Assembly (NCBI RefSeq): GCF_014236655.1
Contig: NZ_JACMYG010000023.1
Coordinates: forward strand, 36,711-100,710
Length of the DNA stretch: 64,000 nucleotides
Reading direction: 5' to 3'
DNA from: Pseudomonas kielensis
GTDB lineage: Bacteria > Pseudomonadota > Gammaproteobacteria > Pseudomonadales > Pseudomonadaceae
Part shown: in pieces, positions 32,805-41,631 of the stretch
Layout: every line of letters starts with the position of its first letter
Position numbering within the stretch: the stretch's first letter is position 1
Made by a program: the position numbers and the translations under genes
Notes under the pieces: model-generated
What the model was told of the DNA's origin: nothing
Databases searched by the model: none
What the model saw: the letters and a program-made list of their open reading frames with translations, nothing else

Positions 32805-33737
32805 ATGGATCGCCCGCAATTTCGAGCTGCATTTCTTTCGCCACGTTTTTGGCCGCTATGGTGCGGTCTAGGGCTGCTGTGGCTGGTTGTCCAGTTGCCG
32901 TATTCGTGGCTGTTGCGCATTGGTCGCGTGCTGGGTGCCGGCATGTATCGGGTCGCCAGCGACCGCCGGCGCATTGCCAAACGTAACCTTGAACTGTGTT
33001 TTCCCGATAAAACTCCCGACGAACGCAAACGTCTGCTCAAGGAAAACTTCGCCTCCACCGGCATTGCCTTCTTTGAAATGGCCATGAGTTGGTGGTGGCC
33101 GCGCGAGCGCCTGGCGCGCCTGTCCCATGTCGAAGGCCTGGAGCACCTCAAGCAGGCCCAGCGCGATGGCCAGGGCGTGATCCTGATGGCCTTGCACTTC
33201 ACCACCCTGGAAGTCGGCGCGGCGCTGCTGGGCCAGCAACACACCATTGATGGCATGTACCGCGAGCACAAGAACCCGCTGTTCGATTTCATCCAGCGTC
33301 GTGGCCGTGAGCGGCATAACCTGGATTCCCTGGCCATCGAGCGCGAGGACGTGCGCGGCATGTTCAAGCTGCTGCGCGCGGGCCGGGCGATCTGGTACGC
33401 ACCGGACCAGGACTACGGCGCCAAGCAAAGTATCTTTGTGCCGTTGTTTGGCATTCTCGCGGCCACGGTGCCGGCCACCAGCAAGTTCGCCAAGCTGGGC
33501 AAGGCGCTGGTGGTGCCGTTTACCCAGGAGCGCCTGGCCGATGGCAGCGGTTACCGTCTGGTGATCCACCCGCCGTTCAGCGATTTCCCGGGGGCCAGCG
33601 ACGAAGCCGACTGCATCCGCATCAACCAGTGGATCGAAAGCGCCGTCAGTGCCTGCCCCGAGCAGTACCTGTGGGCGCACCGGCGCTTCAAGAGCCGGCC
33701 GCCAGGCGAGCCGAAACTCTACGACAAGCGTGGTTGA
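32805..33737 (+). CDS. Lipid A lauroyl/acyl transferase (LpxL/HtrB family)
   Basis: The 310-residue protein has an N-terminal membrane helix (about 17-35) and the HX4E catalytic box His131/Glu136 (LHFTTLEVG). It also has WYAPDQDYG, the hallmark of late lipid A acyltransferases. These enzymes add a secondary acyl chain to Kdo2-lipid IVA or its equivalent at the inner membrane. It is divergent from minC. Pseudomonas carry several paralogues with different site specificity, so no symbol is given. Confidence 0.9.
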   Translation: MDRPQFRAAFLSPRFWPLWCGLGLLWLVVQLPYSWLLRIGRVLGAGMYRVASDRRRIAKRNLELCFPDKTPDERKRLLKENFASTGIAFFEMAMSWWWPRERLARLSHVEGLEHLKQAQRDGQGVILMALHFTTLEVGAALLGQQHTIDGMYREHKNPLFDFIQRRGRERHNLDSLAIEREDVRGMFKLLRAGRAIWYAPDQDYGAKQSIFVPLFGILAATVPATSKFAKLGKALVVPFTQERLADGSGYRLVIHPPFSDFPGASDEADCIRINQWIESAVSACPEQYLWAHRRFKSRPPGEPKLYDKRG

Positions 33738-33783
33738 GCCCGCGACGGCCTACCGTCAATAACCAGCACCAGGGAGTGTGGCG

Positions 33784-34953
33784 ATGAGTTCGGCTGAACC
33801 GGTGACAGGCTTGATTCTTTCCGGCGGCGGGGCTCGGGCGGCTTACCAGGTGGGCGTGCTGGCGGCCATCGCGCAACTGTTGCCGGCCGGCGCGGCCAAT
33901 CCTTTCCCGGTGATCGTCGGCACCTCGGCTGGAGCCGTCAATGCGGTCAGCCTGGCCGCCGGGGCCATGGACTTCAGGTCCGCCATCGAACACCTGACCG
34001 CATTCTGGCAGGGCTTTCGCAGCCATCAGGTGCTGCGCAGCGACTGGCCGGGCGTGATCCGCCAGGCCAGTCGTTTTGTCAGCCACAGTCTGCTGGGGAT
34101 TGGCGCCAAGGTGCCGGTGGCGCTGCTCAACAGCTCACCCTTGAGTGAGTTGTTGCACGCCAGGCTGGACCTGTCGGGCATCAATCAGGCCATTGCGCAA
34201 AAGCAGTTGCACGCCGTGGCGGTGACTGCCTTTGGCTATGAATCCGGACAGGCGGTCACCTTTTATCAGGGCGGTCGCAGCATCGACCCCTGGTTGCGGC
34301 ACCGGCGCATTGGCGTGCCAACCCAGTTGAGTGTCGAGCACTTGCTGGCCAGTTCGGCCATTCCCCTGTTGTTTGCGCCAGTGAAGATCGGCAATGAGTA
34401 CTTCGGCGACGGCGCGGTACGCCAGTCGGCCCCGATCAGCCCGGCGTTGCACCTGGGGGCGAGCCGGGTGCTGGTGGTGGGTGTCAGCGGCAACCCGCGC
34501 GGCGTCGACCCCGACAACCTCCAGCGCACCTACACCGGCCAGCAGCCGTCCTTGGCGCAGATCGGCGGGCACATGCTCAACAGCACCTTTATTGACAGCC
34601 TGGAAAGCGACATTGAGTTGCTGCAACGCCTGAACCAGTTCAGTCGCTTGCTGCCCGACGGTACGCCAACCCGCGCCCTGGGCGTGGCACCGGTAGAGGT
34701 GTTGGTGATTGCCCCGAGCCAACCGATCGATGAGATCGCTGCGCGGCATCGCCATGAATTGCCGGCTGCACTGCGCTTGTTCCTGCGTGGCCCGGGGGCA
34801 ACCAAGACCAGTGGGGCAGGGGTGTTGAGTTACCTGCTGTTCGAGGCGGGATATTGCAGCGAACTGATCGAGCTTGGTCGCAGCGATGCCTTGGCCAAGC
34901 GCGAGGAGCTGTGTCGGTTTCTTGGGGTGCAGGAGCCGCTGGCTCTGGCCTGA
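33784..34953 (+). CDS. Patatin-like phospholipase
   Basis: The 389-residue protein has the patatin oxyanion motif GGGARAAYQVG (14-24), nucleophile Ser48 in GTSAG, and Asp209 in GDGA, the Ser-Asp dyad of patatin lipid acyl hydrolases. There is no signal peptide, so it is cytosolic or peripheral. The C-terminal about 120 residues are of the DUF3336-like type with no known motif. The ATG at 33784 follows GGGAG by seven bases; a GTG at 33778 overlaps the ribosome site and is rejected. Confidence 0.88.
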   Translation: MSSAEPVTGLILSGGGARAAYQVGVLAAIAQLLPAGAANPFPVIVGTSAGAVNAVSLAAGAMDFRSAIEHLTAFWQGFRSHQVLRSDWPGVIRQASRFVSHSLLGIGAKVPVALLNSSPLSELLHARLDLSGINQAIAQKQLHAVAVTAFGYESGQAVTFYQGGRSIDPWLRHRRIGVPTQLSVEHLLASSAIPLLFAPVKIGNEYFGDGAVRQSAPISPALHLGASRVLVVGVSGNPRGVDPDNLQRTYTGQQPSLAQIGGHMLNSTFIDSLESDIELLQRLNQFSRLLPDGTPTRALGVAPVEVLVIAPSQPIDEIAARHRHELPAALRLFLRGPGATKTSGAGVLSYLLFEAGYCSELIELGRSDALAKREELCRFLGVQEPLALA

Positions 34954-34960
34954 CAGGCAT

Positions 34961-35003
34961 GCCCCTTTACCCGCCTTCGATGCGCGAAGGCGGGTAAAGG
35001 GGC
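34961..35003. terminator. Long perfect hairpin between convergent genes
   Basis: A 19-pair stem starting GCCCCTTTACCCGCC, with a five-base loop, separates the patatin and OmpK genes. It has no T-run but is long enough to end or protect both transcripts. Confidence 0.75.
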
Positions 35004-35023
35004 GCCTTGCTGTCAGATCAGGA

Positions 35024-35809
35024 TCAGAAGTGCACCTTGACCAGGAAGCTGGTCACGCTCTGATCGGTTTTGAAGCCCTGGCTGTCGGCGATGCCGTACT
35101 TGTCTTTCCAGTAGTCGTACTCCACACCGACGTACAACTGCTTCTCGCCCAGGTTCAGGGCCTTGCCCAGGTCGTATTTGACCTGTGGGTTGAAGTGCAG
35201 GTTGGCGTGGTATTCGCCTTTGCTGTTGACGTCGTTGTCGACGACCCAGTCCATGTAACCGTCGATCAGCACGTCGGAGCGGCCCACAGGGATGGTGTAG
35301 GACCACACTGGGGTGATCTGCCAGACATCGTCACCCGGGCGGTCGCCTTCGGTGTGGCGGTTGTAGAAGTTCAGCTGGAAGTAGTCGAAGCCTGGAATGG
35401 CCAGGTCGAAACCCGGACCGATCAGGTAGGACTCGGTGTCGTTTTCGCCAAACTCGTAGGTCATGGCCAGCAGCACGTCCTTGATCGGGCCAAACTCGAA
35501 CTTCTGGTCGAAGATCTTGCCCAGCGACAGGCGCGGCTGGAACTCACCGTAGTGGGTGTTCTCGCCGGCGAAGGCATCTTCTTTGCCGTTGTAGAAGATC
35601 TTGTCGATGAAGAAGAAGTTGTCGCCGTACTTCCAGGCGTCGGCGTGCTCGAAGGTCACGGTCTGCTGGATGCGCGGGTTGACTTGAAAGTCTTTGCCGT
35701 AGAGGTAAGTCAGGCTGTTGTTCTGCCACAGCAGCAGATCGCCGGCCATGGCCTGACCCCCTGCCAGCAAGGATCCGGCGAGCATCAGGCTAGTGCACGT
35801 ACGTTTCAT
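35024..35809 (-). CDS. OmpK/Tsx-family outer membrane channel, copy 1
   Basis: The 261-residue protein has a signal peptide (cut after AMA, residue 22) and alternating beta-strands. It ends in phenylalanine (VKVHF), as expected for an outer-membrane barrel. It belongs to the OmpK/Tsx group of nucleoside-specific channels (opening GDLLLWQNNSLTYLYGKDF). It is a clear paralogue of the next gene on the same strand, and both lie beside a purine permease and the urate pathway. The natural ligand may therefore be a purine, urate or allantoin rather than a nucleoside. A good sigma-54 promoter match lies about 100 bases upstream. Confidence 0.85.
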   Translation of the reverse strand: MKRTCTSLMLAGSLLAGGQAMAGDLLLWQNNSLTYLYGKDFQVNPRIQQTVTFEHADAWKYGDNFFFIDKIFYNGKEDAFAGENTHYGEFQPRLSLGKIFDQKFEFGPIKDVLLAMTYEFGENDTESYLIGPGFDLAIPGFDYFQLNFYNRHTEGDRPGDDVWQITPVWSYTIPVGRSDVLIDGYMDWVVDNDVNSKGEYHANLHFNPQVKYDLGKALNLGEKQLYVGVEYDYWKDKYGIADSQGFKTDQSVTSFLVKVHF

Positions 35810-35916
35810 TCGGTTGCTCCCAAAGTAGGTGTTCCACGTTTTTTTGACGGCGCTCTGGTGTGGCGCCTTTTTTCAGTGCTGCAAAAACCATCCAATCGGT
35901 CAGCTTTACAGCTCTT

Positions 35917-35933
35917 AGCAAGAGCTGGGCCAA
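35917..35933 (-). promoter_or_regulatory. Sigma-54 promoter upstream of OmpK copy 1
   Basis: On the minus strand the sequence TTGGCCCAGCTCTTGCT has GG and GC separated by exactly ten bases. It agrees with the consensus YTGGCAC-N5-TTGCW at all but one or two positions. Transcription would start near 35905, leaving a leader of about 95 bases. The 377-base gap (35810-36186) otherwise holds a hairpin at 36138-36181 and no supported gene. Confidence 0.6.
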
Positions 35934-36137
35934 GGCATTTAAAAAGGCAAAAAACGCCTGTTCGGCTGTTCGAAAACAGTCGATCAAGCGTCCATTGGGC
36001 TTTTGTTTGACTAGCCTCGTGACCGTCCAGGGCCGGGATAAGTTGGCTTTCTGGTCAGGAATTAAATCCGGGCTTTTTTTTATACCGGATTCAGACGGCC
36101 GCGGAGAATACTGGCTCCCGCGCCACGGCTCAAGCGC

Positions 36138-36181
36138 CCCGCAACAGCGCACCGGTCGCAAACCTGGGGCACTGTTGCGGG
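36138..36181 (-). terminator. Hairpin after OmpK copy 2
   Basis: A perfect ten-pair stem (CCCGCAACAG with CTGTTGCGGG) encloses a 24-base GC-rich loop directly after the stop of the upstream OmpK gene. A T-run is missing. Confidence 0.5.
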
Positions 36182-36186
36182 CCATT

Positions 36187-36972
36187 TTAGAAGTGCACCT
36201 TGATCAGCAGGCTGGCGGTGTTCTGGTTGGTGTCCAGGTTGGCGTTGTCCTGGATGCCGTATTTGTTTTTCCAGTAACTGTATTCGGCCCCGACGTAGAT
36301 CTGTTTGGCCGGGCCATTGAGGGCCTTGCCCAGGTCGTACTTGATCTGCGGGTTGAGGTGCAGGTTGGCGTGATAGGTGCCGCGCGAGTTCTGGTCGTTG
36401 TCCACGACCCAGTCGAGGTAGCCGTCGATCAGCACGTCGGAGCGGCCCGCGGGAATGGTGTAGGACCAGGTTGGGGTGATCTGCCAGACCCCATCACCGG
36501 GGCGCGGCCCTTCGGTCTGGCGGCGGTAGAAATTCAGGGTCACGTAGTTGAACCCGGGTACCGCCAGGTCGAAGCCGGGGCCGATCAGGTAGGCTTCGCT
36601 TTCGCCTTCGCCGTACTCATAGGTCATGGCCAGCAACACGTCCTTGATCGGACCCAGTTGCAGTTTCTGGTCGAAGATCTTGCCGGCCGACAGGCGTGGG
36701 CTGAGCTCGCCGTAAAAACTGTGGGGGCCTTTGTTGGGGTCTTCCTTGCCGTTGTAGAAAATCTTGTCGACGAACAGAAAGGTGTCGCCGTACTTCCAGC
36801 GGTCGGCGTGCTCGAAGGTCACGGTCTGCTGGATCGATGGGTTGATCGCAAAATTCTTGCCGTACAGGTAGCTCAGGCTGTTGGTTTGCCACAGCAGCAG
36901 ATCGCCGGCCATGGCCTGGCTCGCAGCCAAGAGGCTTGACCCCAACAGCAGGCATGTTTGTGAACGAATCAT
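36187..36972 (-). CDS. OmpK/Tsx-family outer membrane channel, copy 2
   Basis: The 261-residue protein is the same length as the neighbouring copy and shares most residues with it (for example FNGK-type IFYNGKED, KIFDQK, GPIKDVLLAMTYE, YHANLH). It has a signal peptide (cut after AMA) and ends VHF. GGGAGCAAC precedes the ATG. It lies 98 bases after the NCS2 permease gene and is probably in the purine operon or closely linked to it. The two copies differ most in the external loops, which could change ligand preference. Confidence 0.85.
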   Translation of the reverse strand: MIRSQTCLLLGSSLLAASQAMAGDLLLWQTNSLSYLYGKNFAINPSIQQTVTFEHADRWKYGDTFLFVDKIFYNGKEDPNKGPHSFYGELSPRLSAGKIFDQKLQLGPIKDVLLAMTYEYGEGESEAYLIGPGFDLAVPGFNYVTLNFYRRQTEGPRPGDGVWQITPTWSYTIPAGRSDVLIDGYLDWVVDNDQNSRGTYHANLHLNPQIKYDLGKALNGPAKQIYVGAEYSYWKNKYGIQDNANLDTNQNTASLLIKVHF

Positions 36973-37070
36973 CTGTTGCTCCCTTTTTGTTTTTATTTTT
37001 TGTCTTGCAGGCAGCCGCCAACCCTGAAGACGCTGGAAGGCCAGCGCCTAGAGGGGATGTTGCGTTGGCA

Positions 37071-38429
37071 TCAGTGCGGGTGAGCGGCGCAATCATTGAT
37101 GGCAGCCCGTTCGCTGCCACCCAGGATGTTGAACAACAGGTTCAGCGTCAGCGCGCTGAGGGTGGCCATGGCAATGCCGCTGTGGGTGATCGGGCTCATC
37201 CACAGCGGCAGGTGGGCGAAGAACTCCGGACGAACCACCGGGATCAGGCCCATGCCGATACTCACCGCGACCAGCAACTGATTGCGGCGGTCGGCGATGT
37301 CGGCTTCCTGGAGAATCTTGATCCCGGTGGCGGCGACCATGCCGAACATGGCGATGGCTGCCCCGCCCAGCACTGCCGGCGGAATCGAGGCCACCAGGAA
37401 CGCGGCCTTGGGCAGCAGGCTCAGGAGGATCAGCAAGCCGCCGGCAACGATGGTGACCGAGCGGCAGCGCACGCCGGTCATCTGCACCAGGCCGATGTTC
37501 TGGGCGAACGAGGAGTGGGTGAAGGTGTTGAGGAAACCGGCGAAAAACGAGGCGCCGGCATCACACAGCAAACCGCGGCGCAGCATGCGCGGGCAGACTT
37601 CCTGGCCGGTGATCTTGCCCAGCGCCAGGAACATCCCGGTGGACTCGACGAAGATGATCACCACCACCAGGCACATCGACAGGATCGGCGCCAATTCAAA
37701 CTTCGGCATGCCGAAGTGCAGGGGCGTGACGATCTGCAGCCACGGTGCCTGGGTCATGCCGCTGAGGTCGACCATGCCCAGCAGGCCGCAGAGGATGTAG
37801 CCCAGGGCCATGCCGATCAGCACCGAAATGTTGACCCAGAACCCGCGCATGAAGCGGTGCACCAACAGGATGGTGCCCAGCACCAGGGCGGCGATGCTCA
37901 GGTAGATGGGGGAGCCGAATTGTGCGGCGGAACTGCCGCCACCTGCCCAGTTCACCGCAACGGGGAACAGCGACAAACCGATCGAGGTGATGACGGTACC
38001 GGTCACCAACGGCGGGAAGAAGCGCACCACCTTGGACATGAACGGTGCGATCAGCATGCCGAAGAACCCTGCGGCAATGGTTGCACCAAAGATGCCTTGC
38101 AGGCCGATGCCGGGCATGCCGGCCATGGCCACCATACTGCCGACCGCCGCGAAGCTGGCGCCCATCATCACCGGCATGCGAATGCCCATGGGGCCGATGC
38201 CCAGCGACTGGACGATGGTGGCGATCCCGGCGACCAGCAGGTCGGCATTGATCAGAAAGGCGATTTCATCACGACTCAGGCCAGCGGCCTGTCCGATGAT
38301 CAACGGCACCGCGATGGCGCCGCCGTACATCAGCAGAACGTGTTGCAGACCTACCAGGATCAGTTGCAATAACGGCAGGCGCGCAATAGCGGGTGCGTCG
38401 GGGATGCGCGCTTCGGATGACACGGACAT
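37071..38429 (-). CDS. NCS2-family xanthine/urate permease
   Basis: The 452-residue, roughly 12-14-helix transporter belongs to the nucleobase-cation symporter-2 family, seen in LILVGLQHVLLMYGGAIAVPLIIG at the start and VESTGMFLALGKITG in helix 8. The segment LNTFTHSSFAQNIGLVQMTGV carries the purine-binding signature of the urate/xanthine subgroup. It would import urate or xanthine for PuuD, encoded just upstream. The ATG at 38429 follows GAGG by about six bases. Confidence 0.88.
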   Translation of the reverse strand: MSVSSEARIPDAPAIARLPLLQLILVGLQHVLLMYGGAIAVPLIIGQAAGLSRDEIAFLINADLLVAGIATIVQSLGIGPMGIRMPVMMGASFAAVGSMVAMAGMPGIGLQGIFGATIAAGFFGMLIAPFMSKVVRFFPPLVTGTVITSIGLSLFPVAVNWAGGGSSAAQFGSPIYLSIAALVLGTILLVHRFMRGFWVNISVLIGMALGYILCGLLGMVDLSGMTQAPWLQIVTPLHFGMPKFELAPILSMCLVVVIIFVESTGMFLALGKITGQEVCPRMLRRGLLCDAGASFFAGFLNTFTHSSFAQNIGLVQMTGVRCRSVTIVAGGLLILLSLLPKAAFLVASIPPAVLGGAAIAMFGMVAATGIKILQEADIADRRNQLLVAVSIGMGLIPVVRPEFFAHLPLWMSPITHSGIAMATLSALTLNLLFNILGGSERAAINDCAAHPH

Positions 38430-38493
38430 GCAACACCTCGGATCTTTTTTATTCTTGTGATTTTGTGCAGCAGGGAGGACCGCGGCGCGGCCA

Positions 38494-38557
38494 ATCGCTG
38501 GCAAGCCAGCTCCCACAGGATTTAGGTGATCCTTGTGGGAGCCGGCTTGCCAGCGAT
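38494..38557. repeat. Paired inverted REP (GTGGGAGC type)
   Basis: Two inverted copies of ATCGCTGGCAAGCCAGCTCC lie between puuD and the permease gene. The family differs from the TGTAGGAGCGAGC REPs elsewhere in the window. Confidence 0.85.
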
Positions 38558-38569
38558 GCTTTGCGCTAC

Positions 38570-39871
38570 TTAATTGGTCTGGGCTCCCTGCACGATCCAG
38601 GCGCCGATCAAATCACGTTCCTGCTGGGTCATCTGGGTGATGTTGCCCAGTGGCATGATCTGCGTGGTGACCGCCTGGGCTTGAATGCGCGGGGCGTTCT
38701 GGCGGATCTGCTCGGGGGTGTCGAGCATCACGCCGGCCGGGGCGGCACTGAACAGCGGGCTGCTGGGCTTGGCCGAGTGACAGACCGCGCACCGTTCCTG
38801 GATCACGCTGTGTACCTTGTCAAAGCCAGGACCGGCATTGGATGCCTGGGCCGGGGCAGTGGCAGGTGCAGCGGCTGGCGTGGCTTGAGCCGGTTTCGCA
38901 CCGCCACCGACGGCGGTTTCCGGCAGCGGCTGGTACTCGATCTGCGCGGGTGACTTGGCCACGTCCGGGCTGGTCATCGGCGCAGGACCGGTCACGTACG
39001 CCAGGCTGATCATGCCCACGGCCGCAACGGGCAGGGTCCAGGCGAACTTGTGGCTGTCGTGGCGGGTGTTGAAGTAGTGACGCACCAACACCGCCAGCAC
39101 CGCGATCCCGGCCAGGATCAACCAGTTGTACTGGCTGCCATAGGTGCTCGGGAAGTGGTTGCTGATCATGATGAACAGCACCGGCAAGGTGAAGTAGTTG
39201 TTGTGTCGCGAACGCAGCAGGCCCTTGGCCGGCAAGGCCGGATCCGGCGTGCGGTTCTCGGCGATCGCCGCCACCAGTGCCCGTTGTGCCGGCATGATGA
39301 TGCGAAACACGTTACCGACCATGATGGTGCCGATGATGGCGCCCACGTGCAGGTACGCACCCCGGCCGCTGAACACTTTGCTGAAGCCGTAGGCCGCGCC
39401 GATGATCAGCACGAACAGGATGAAACCCAGCAGGGCAGGGCGTTTGCCCAGGGCCGAGTCGCACAGGAAGGAGTAAATGAACCAGCCGGCGAACAGCGAG
39501 CCGATACCCAGCAGGACCCCTTCAGGACCGCTCAGGCTGCTGCCAGGTGCCAGCAGGTAGAGGGTCGGGTTGGAGTAGAACACCACGCACAGTAGCGCGA
39601 TCCCTGACAGCCAGGTGAAGTAGGCTTCCCACTTGAACCAGTGCAGGTTGTCCGGCATGGTCGGTGGAGCCAGTTTGTATTTCTCCAGGTGGTAGATCCC
39701 GCCACCGTGAATCGCCCAGAGATCGCCCGCCAGACCGCTCTTCGGGTTGACCCGATTGAGGTTGTTTTCCAGCCAGACAAAATAGAACGACGCGCCGATC
39801 CAGGCTACGCCAGTGATCATGTGAACCCAGCGCACGCTCAGGTTCAGCCATTCGAACAGATGTGCTTCCAC
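38570..39871 (-). CDS. puuD: Membrane-bound urate hydroxylase PuuD
   Basis: The 433-residue enzyme has about eight transmembrane helices, starting with LNLSVRWVHMITGVAWIGASFYF. A proline/alanine linker and a C-terminal cytochrome c domain with heme motif CAVCH (361-365) follow. PuuD oxidises urate to 5-hydroxyisourate and passes electrons through its own heme to the respiratory chain, replacing soluble uricase. It is followed by the permease and preceded by allA on the same strand. Confidence 0.93.
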   Translation of the reverse strand: MEAHLFEWLNLSVRWVHMITGVAWIGASFYFVWLENNLNRVNPKSGLAGDLWAIHGGGIYHLEKYKLAPPTMPDNLHWFKWEAYFTWLSGIALLCVVFYSNPTLYLLAPGSSLSGPEGVLLGIGSLFAGWFIYSFLCDSALGKRPALLGFILFVLIIGAAYGFSKVFSGRGAYLHVGAIIGTIMVGNVFRIIMPAQRALVAAIAENRTPDPALPAKGLLRSRHNNYFTLPVLFIMISNHFPSTYGSQYNWLILAGIAVLAVLVRHYFNTRHDSHKFAWTLPVAAVGMISLAYVTGPAPMTSPDVAKSPAQIEYQPLPETAVGGGAKPAQATPAAAPATAPAQASNAGPGFDKVHSVIQERCAVCHSAKPSSPLFSAAPAGVMLDTPEQIRQNAPRIQAQAVTTQIMPLGNITQMTQQERDLIGAWIVQGAQTN

Positions 39872-39921
39872 AGTCTTTACCTCTCGCCTGTCACTCTGTT
39901 GTCGAGTGATCAGACCTTCTC

Positions 39922-40425
39922 TTATTGGTGGGGGGCAAGGATCAAGCGTTGATCCTCTTTGAAAAAATGCTCATCGCAGTTATTGCCTGTGCCACTGCGA
40001 TCAACCACCAGGAAGTCATCCCGCTTTTCGATCGTCAGCACCGGGTGGTGCCAGACGCCGCGATGGTAATTAATGCCCTGCCTGCCGTTGGTGACGAAGG
40101 CGCGGACCAAGCCTGATACAGGTTCATCGCCAATGGGCGCGACCACGATCAGAAAGGGGTTGCCGAGCAGCGGAATGAAAGCCTGGCTGCCCAGCGGATG
40201 GCGCTCCAGCATGCAAACGGTCAGCGGCATGTCCTGCGCGTCGGCGCGAAAGATGCTGATGATCGCCTTGTCCTCTGGCGTGGCGGTTTCCACCGTCGCC
40301 AGTTTGTGAAAGCGCATGGTCGAACCGTTGTTGATCATGAAGTGATCGCTGCCGTCGGTTTCGATCACGTCACCGAAAGGGGCGAAGGCTTCTTTGGTCA
40401 GCGGTTCAATCGTCAATGTGCGCAT
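39922..40425 (-). CDS. allA: Ureidoglycolate lyase
   Basis: The 167-residue cupin-type enzyme begins MRTLTIEPLTKEAFAPFGDVIE and contains INYHRGVWHHPVLTI, both typical of AllA. It splits ureidoglycolate to glyoxylate and urea, the last step of the pathway in this cluster. The start at 40425 gives the conserved N-terminus; the longer frame runs into a REP. Confidence 0.93.
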   Translation of the reverse strand: MRTLTIEPLTKEAFAPFGDVIETDGSDHFMINNGSTMRFHKLATVETATPEDKAIISIFRADAQDMPLTVCMLERHPLGSQAFIPLLGNPFLIVVAPIGDEPVSGLVRAFVTNGRQGINYHRGVWHHPVLTIEKRDDFLVVDRSGTGNNCDEHFFKEDQRLILAPHQ

Positions 40426-40470
40426 GCTGTTCTTCTTATCCGGATTCTGTGTTGTTGGTTCTATTGCCTT

Positions 40471-40533
40471 CGCTGGCAAGCCAGCTCCCACATTTGGAAT
40501 GCATTCCCTTGTGGGAGCCAGCCTGCTGGCGAT
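40471..40533. repeat. Paired inverted REP (GTGGGAGC type)
   Basis: CGCTGGCAAGCCAGCTCCCA and an inverted partner ending GCCTGCTGGCGAT lie between alc and allA. It is the same family as the element at 38494. Confidence 0.85.
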
Positions 40534-40544
40534 TGGGTCCACCC

Positions 40545-41540
40545 TTATTTAGCGACCTTGCCGAGAACACGCAGGCGGCTCACACCGCCGTCCGGGAATA
40601 CGTTCAGGCGGATGTGGGTGATCGGGCCCAGGGCCTTGATCTGCTCGGCGAAGGTGTGTTCGGCGTGCATTTCCAGTTTCTGTGCCGGCAACAATTCGCG
40701 CCAGAACAACGACTGGGTCTCGATCTGGCTGTCGGTACCGCCCTTGACGAACGCGCCCTGGATCGAGCAGGTGTCCGGGTAGTTGCCTTTGAAGTGCAGG
40801 GTGTCGACGACGATTTTCTCGATCTCGCCCGGGTGGCCCAGGGCGACGATCACCCAGTCATTGCCAGGTGTGCGACGACGGGCAGTTTCCCAGCCATCCC
40901 CCATGTTGATCCCGCGGCCCGGGTTGAGGATGTTGCTCATGCGGCCGAAGTGTTCATCGGAGCAGGCCAGGGCGCGGCCACCGTTGAGGGCTGCGGCCAG
41001 GTCAACCTGCTCGTTGTCGCCAACGGCCGACCAGTCGCGGAACGGAATGCCGTATACGCGCAGACGGGCTACGCCGCCATCAGGGTAGATGTTGAAACGC
41101 AGGTGGCTGAACGACTGGTCGTTGTTGATTTCGTGGAAGTGGTGGCTGTTGCCCTGCAGCTCGACAGCCGACAGGACTTCGGTCCACTGGGTGTTTTCGT
41201 CCGGCTCACCTTCGGTCAGGAAGCAGGCTTCCAGGGAGGCCGAAGGTGGGAAGTTGCCGGTGAAGAATGAAGTGTCGATGTCCACACCTTTGATCGAACC
41301 CGGTACACCCAGGCGGATCACAGCGCTGTCGTAGCCTTCGAAGCGCTTGCGGCGCGACTCCCAGCCGTCCATCCACTTGCCGTTGTCATCGAAAACGCCC
41401 TCCTTCCATACGGCCGGGGTCGGCTGGAACAGACGGTTGGCGTCGGCAAACCAGTCATCGGTGACTGAGATGATTTTGGTGCCCAGGCGGGCGTCGGCCA
41501 GGTTGACGAACTTCTCGAAAGGTACGGCGTAAGCTTTCAT
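40545..41540 (-). CDS. alc: Allantoicase
   Basis: The 331-residue product consists of two similar beta-sandwich repeats, each with a DGWE-type motif (WMDGWESRRKR and MGDGWETARRR) and a FNIYPDGGVARLRVYG / LNVFPDGGVSRLRVLG pair. This is the allantoicase fold. The enzyme hydrolyses allantoate to ureidoglycolate and urea. It is encoded between uraD and allA. Confidence 0.95.
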   Translation of the reverse strand: MKAYAVPFEKFVNLADARLGTKIISVTDDWFADANRLFQPTPAVWKEGVFDDNGKWMDGWESRRKRFEGYDSAVIRLGVPGSIKGVDIDTSFFTGNFPPSASLEACFLTEGEPDENTQWTEVLSAVELQGNSHHFHEINNDQSFSHLRFNIYPDGGVARLRVYGIPFRDWSAVGDNEQVDLAAALNGGRALACSDEHFGRMSNILNPGRGINMGDGWETARRRTPGNDWVIVALGHPGEIEKIVVDTLHFKGNYPDTCSIQGAFVKGGTDSQIETQSLFWRELLPAQKLEMHAEHTFAEQIKALGPITHIRLNVFPDGGVSRLRVLGKVAK

Positions 41541-41631
41541 TCTTCTTGTCTGCCTTTAATTAGTTGGCTTGGGATGCTTGCCAGGCCCCGGGGCTGTCTC
41601 GGCGTTCATGATTCAGCCTGGGCCGGGATCG

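Noticed and set aside
35790..36185. A 131-codon minus-strand frame between the two OmpK genes
   Set aside because: No ribosome site, mixed composition, and it runs through the sigma-54 promoter and into the OmpK start.
36985..37065. A sigma-54 promoter in front of OmpK copy 2
   Set aside because: A GG-N10-GC spacing exists but the surrounding bases match the consensus poorly.
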